NCBI GenBank assembly: GCA_038320885.1
Contig: JBBQER010000048.1
Location: forward strand, 1 to 29,672
Source of the DNA: JBBQER01 sp038320885
GTDB lineage: Bacteria > Actinomycetota > Acidimicrobiia > IMCC26256 > PALSA-610
Reading direction: 5' to 3'
Length of the DNA stretch: 29,672 nt
The notes under the pieces are model-generated. The model ran no database searches and was not told the DNA's origin. It saw nothing but the letters and a program-made list of their open reading frames with translations. Below, one piece after another: positions 29,142 to 29,672 of the stretch (its first letter is position 1; each line of letters starts with the position of its first letter). The position numbers and the translations under genes were made by a program.

Positions 29142-29672
29142 ATGGACCGGATGAGCCCGCTCGATGCATCGTTCCTGCATGTCGAAGACGCGGTGAGCCA
29201 CATGCACATCGGCTCGGTCGCGGTGTTCGAGGGTCCGCCACCGACACCGTCCGATGTCGCGCAGATGGTCGCGGGCAAGCTTCCCGCGGTCCCGCGCTAC
29301 CGCCAGAAGGTGCGGTTCGTGCCGCTCCAACTCGGCCGGCCGGTATGGGTCGACGATCCGCATTTCAACCTCGGCTATCACCTCCGGCACACGGCGCTCG
29401 CGGCTCCGGGAGGCGACCACGAGCTGCGCAACCTGGTCGGTCGCGTCATGTCGCAACAGCTCGACCGGCACAAGCCCCTGTGGGAGATGTGGATCGTCGA
29501 GGGACTCGAGCACGATCACTGGGCACTGGTGTCGAAAGTGCACCACTGCATGGTCGACGGCGTCTCGGGGACCGATCTCCTCACCGTTGTGCTGGACGCC
29601 GAGCGCGAGCCGGCGCGACCGATGGCGGACCAGTGGCACGCCGAAGCCGAGCCGGGCAACACCCGGCTCGTC
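29142..29672 (+). CDS. Wax ester synthase/diacylglycerol acyltransferase (WS/DGAT), 3' end outside window
   Basis: The frame is open for 177 codons to the window end; the full family length is about 450-480. MDRMSPLDASFLHVED is the family N-terminus, PLWEMWIVEGL (112-122) is conserved, and the catalytic HHxxxDG is H134-H135-CMV-D139-G140, intact. These enzymes move acyl groups from acyl-CoA to fatty alcohols or diacylglycerol, making wax esters or triacylglycerol for storage. GGAGG (29131-29135) is six bases before ATG 29142. It follows the monooxygenase by 27 bases in the same direction. Confidence 0.93.
   Translation, partial: MDRMSPLDASFLHVEDAVSHMHIGSVAVFEGPPPTPSDVAQMVAGKLPAVPRYRQKVRFVPLQLGRPVWVDDPHFNLGYHLRHTALAAPGGDHELRNLVGRVMSQQLDRHKPLWEMWIVEGLEHDHWALVSKVHHCMVDGVSGTDLLTVVLDAEREPARPMADQWHAEAEPGNTRLV

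Noticed and set aside
27072..29639. Two long minus-strand frames opposite the monooxygenase and WS/DGAT
   Set aside because: They are Arg/Asp/His/Val-rich shadows; the plus strand has complete FAD, Baeyer-Villiger and HHxxxDG motifs.

Overview
The window is GC-rich DNA of an actinobacterium. The F420-type luciferase-like oxidoreductase, mycothiol-isomerase-like protein, wax ester synthase/DGAT, DUF222-HNH endonuclease with a Gram-positive SOS box, many GTG starts and apparently leaderless genes all fit. The mix of families would suit Acidimicrobiia or a neighbouring class, but that is an inference. No rRNA, tRNA, CRISPR array, insertion sequence or prophage was seen. Coding density is high and no gene-free stretch exceeds about 220 bases. 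Two genes are cut by the window edges (1-1135 and 29142-29672).

Layout. 1-2922: divergent pair, a membrane protein with a kinase-like domain (left-truncated) and a polytopic GT-C-like membrane protein. 2974-6549: small-molecule metabolism (DinB/mycothiol-isomerase-like protein, NAD-dependent epimerase, amidohydrolase, nitronate monooxygenase). 6556-7539: small stress-type proteins, including a 27-residue membrane peptide with a SigB/SigF-like promoter. 7622-10205: OmpR-type response regulator and histidine kinase followed by a small secreted protein. 10390-14332: an unknown protein, a cold-shock protein, an SRPBCC protein and a two-module FtsX permease without an adjacent ATPase. 14366-16288: divergent F420-type oxidoreductase and SDR sharing a 30-base promoter region. 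16300-19059: SOS-controlled DUF222-HNH endonuclease, a lipoprotein and a DapB-like dehydrogenase. 19187-21208: hemerythrin with a SigB/SigF-like promoter and a PLP decarboxylase. 21222-27481: a signalling block with a surface-anchored protein, a hybrid PAS histidine kinase, an OmpR regulator, a stand-alone receiver and a PAS-PAS-GGDEF diguanylate cyclase. 27495-29672: Baeyer-Villiger-type monooxygenase and a wax ester synthase/DGAT.

How the parts fit. Two signalling sets dominate. One is a classical two-component pair whose likely output, or partner, is the secreted protein immediately downstream. The other has a membrane-anchored surface protein 8 bases before a hybrid kinase, flanked by receivers and a c-di-GMP synthase, so a phosphorelay to c-di-GMP is plausible. 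Three control signals can be read from the DNA: a perfect LexA box inside a promoter spacer, GTTT-N15/16-GGGTA stress promoters, and a recurring TANNNT-N6-start arrangement at genes without Shine-Dalgarno sequences, which suggests leaderless transcription.
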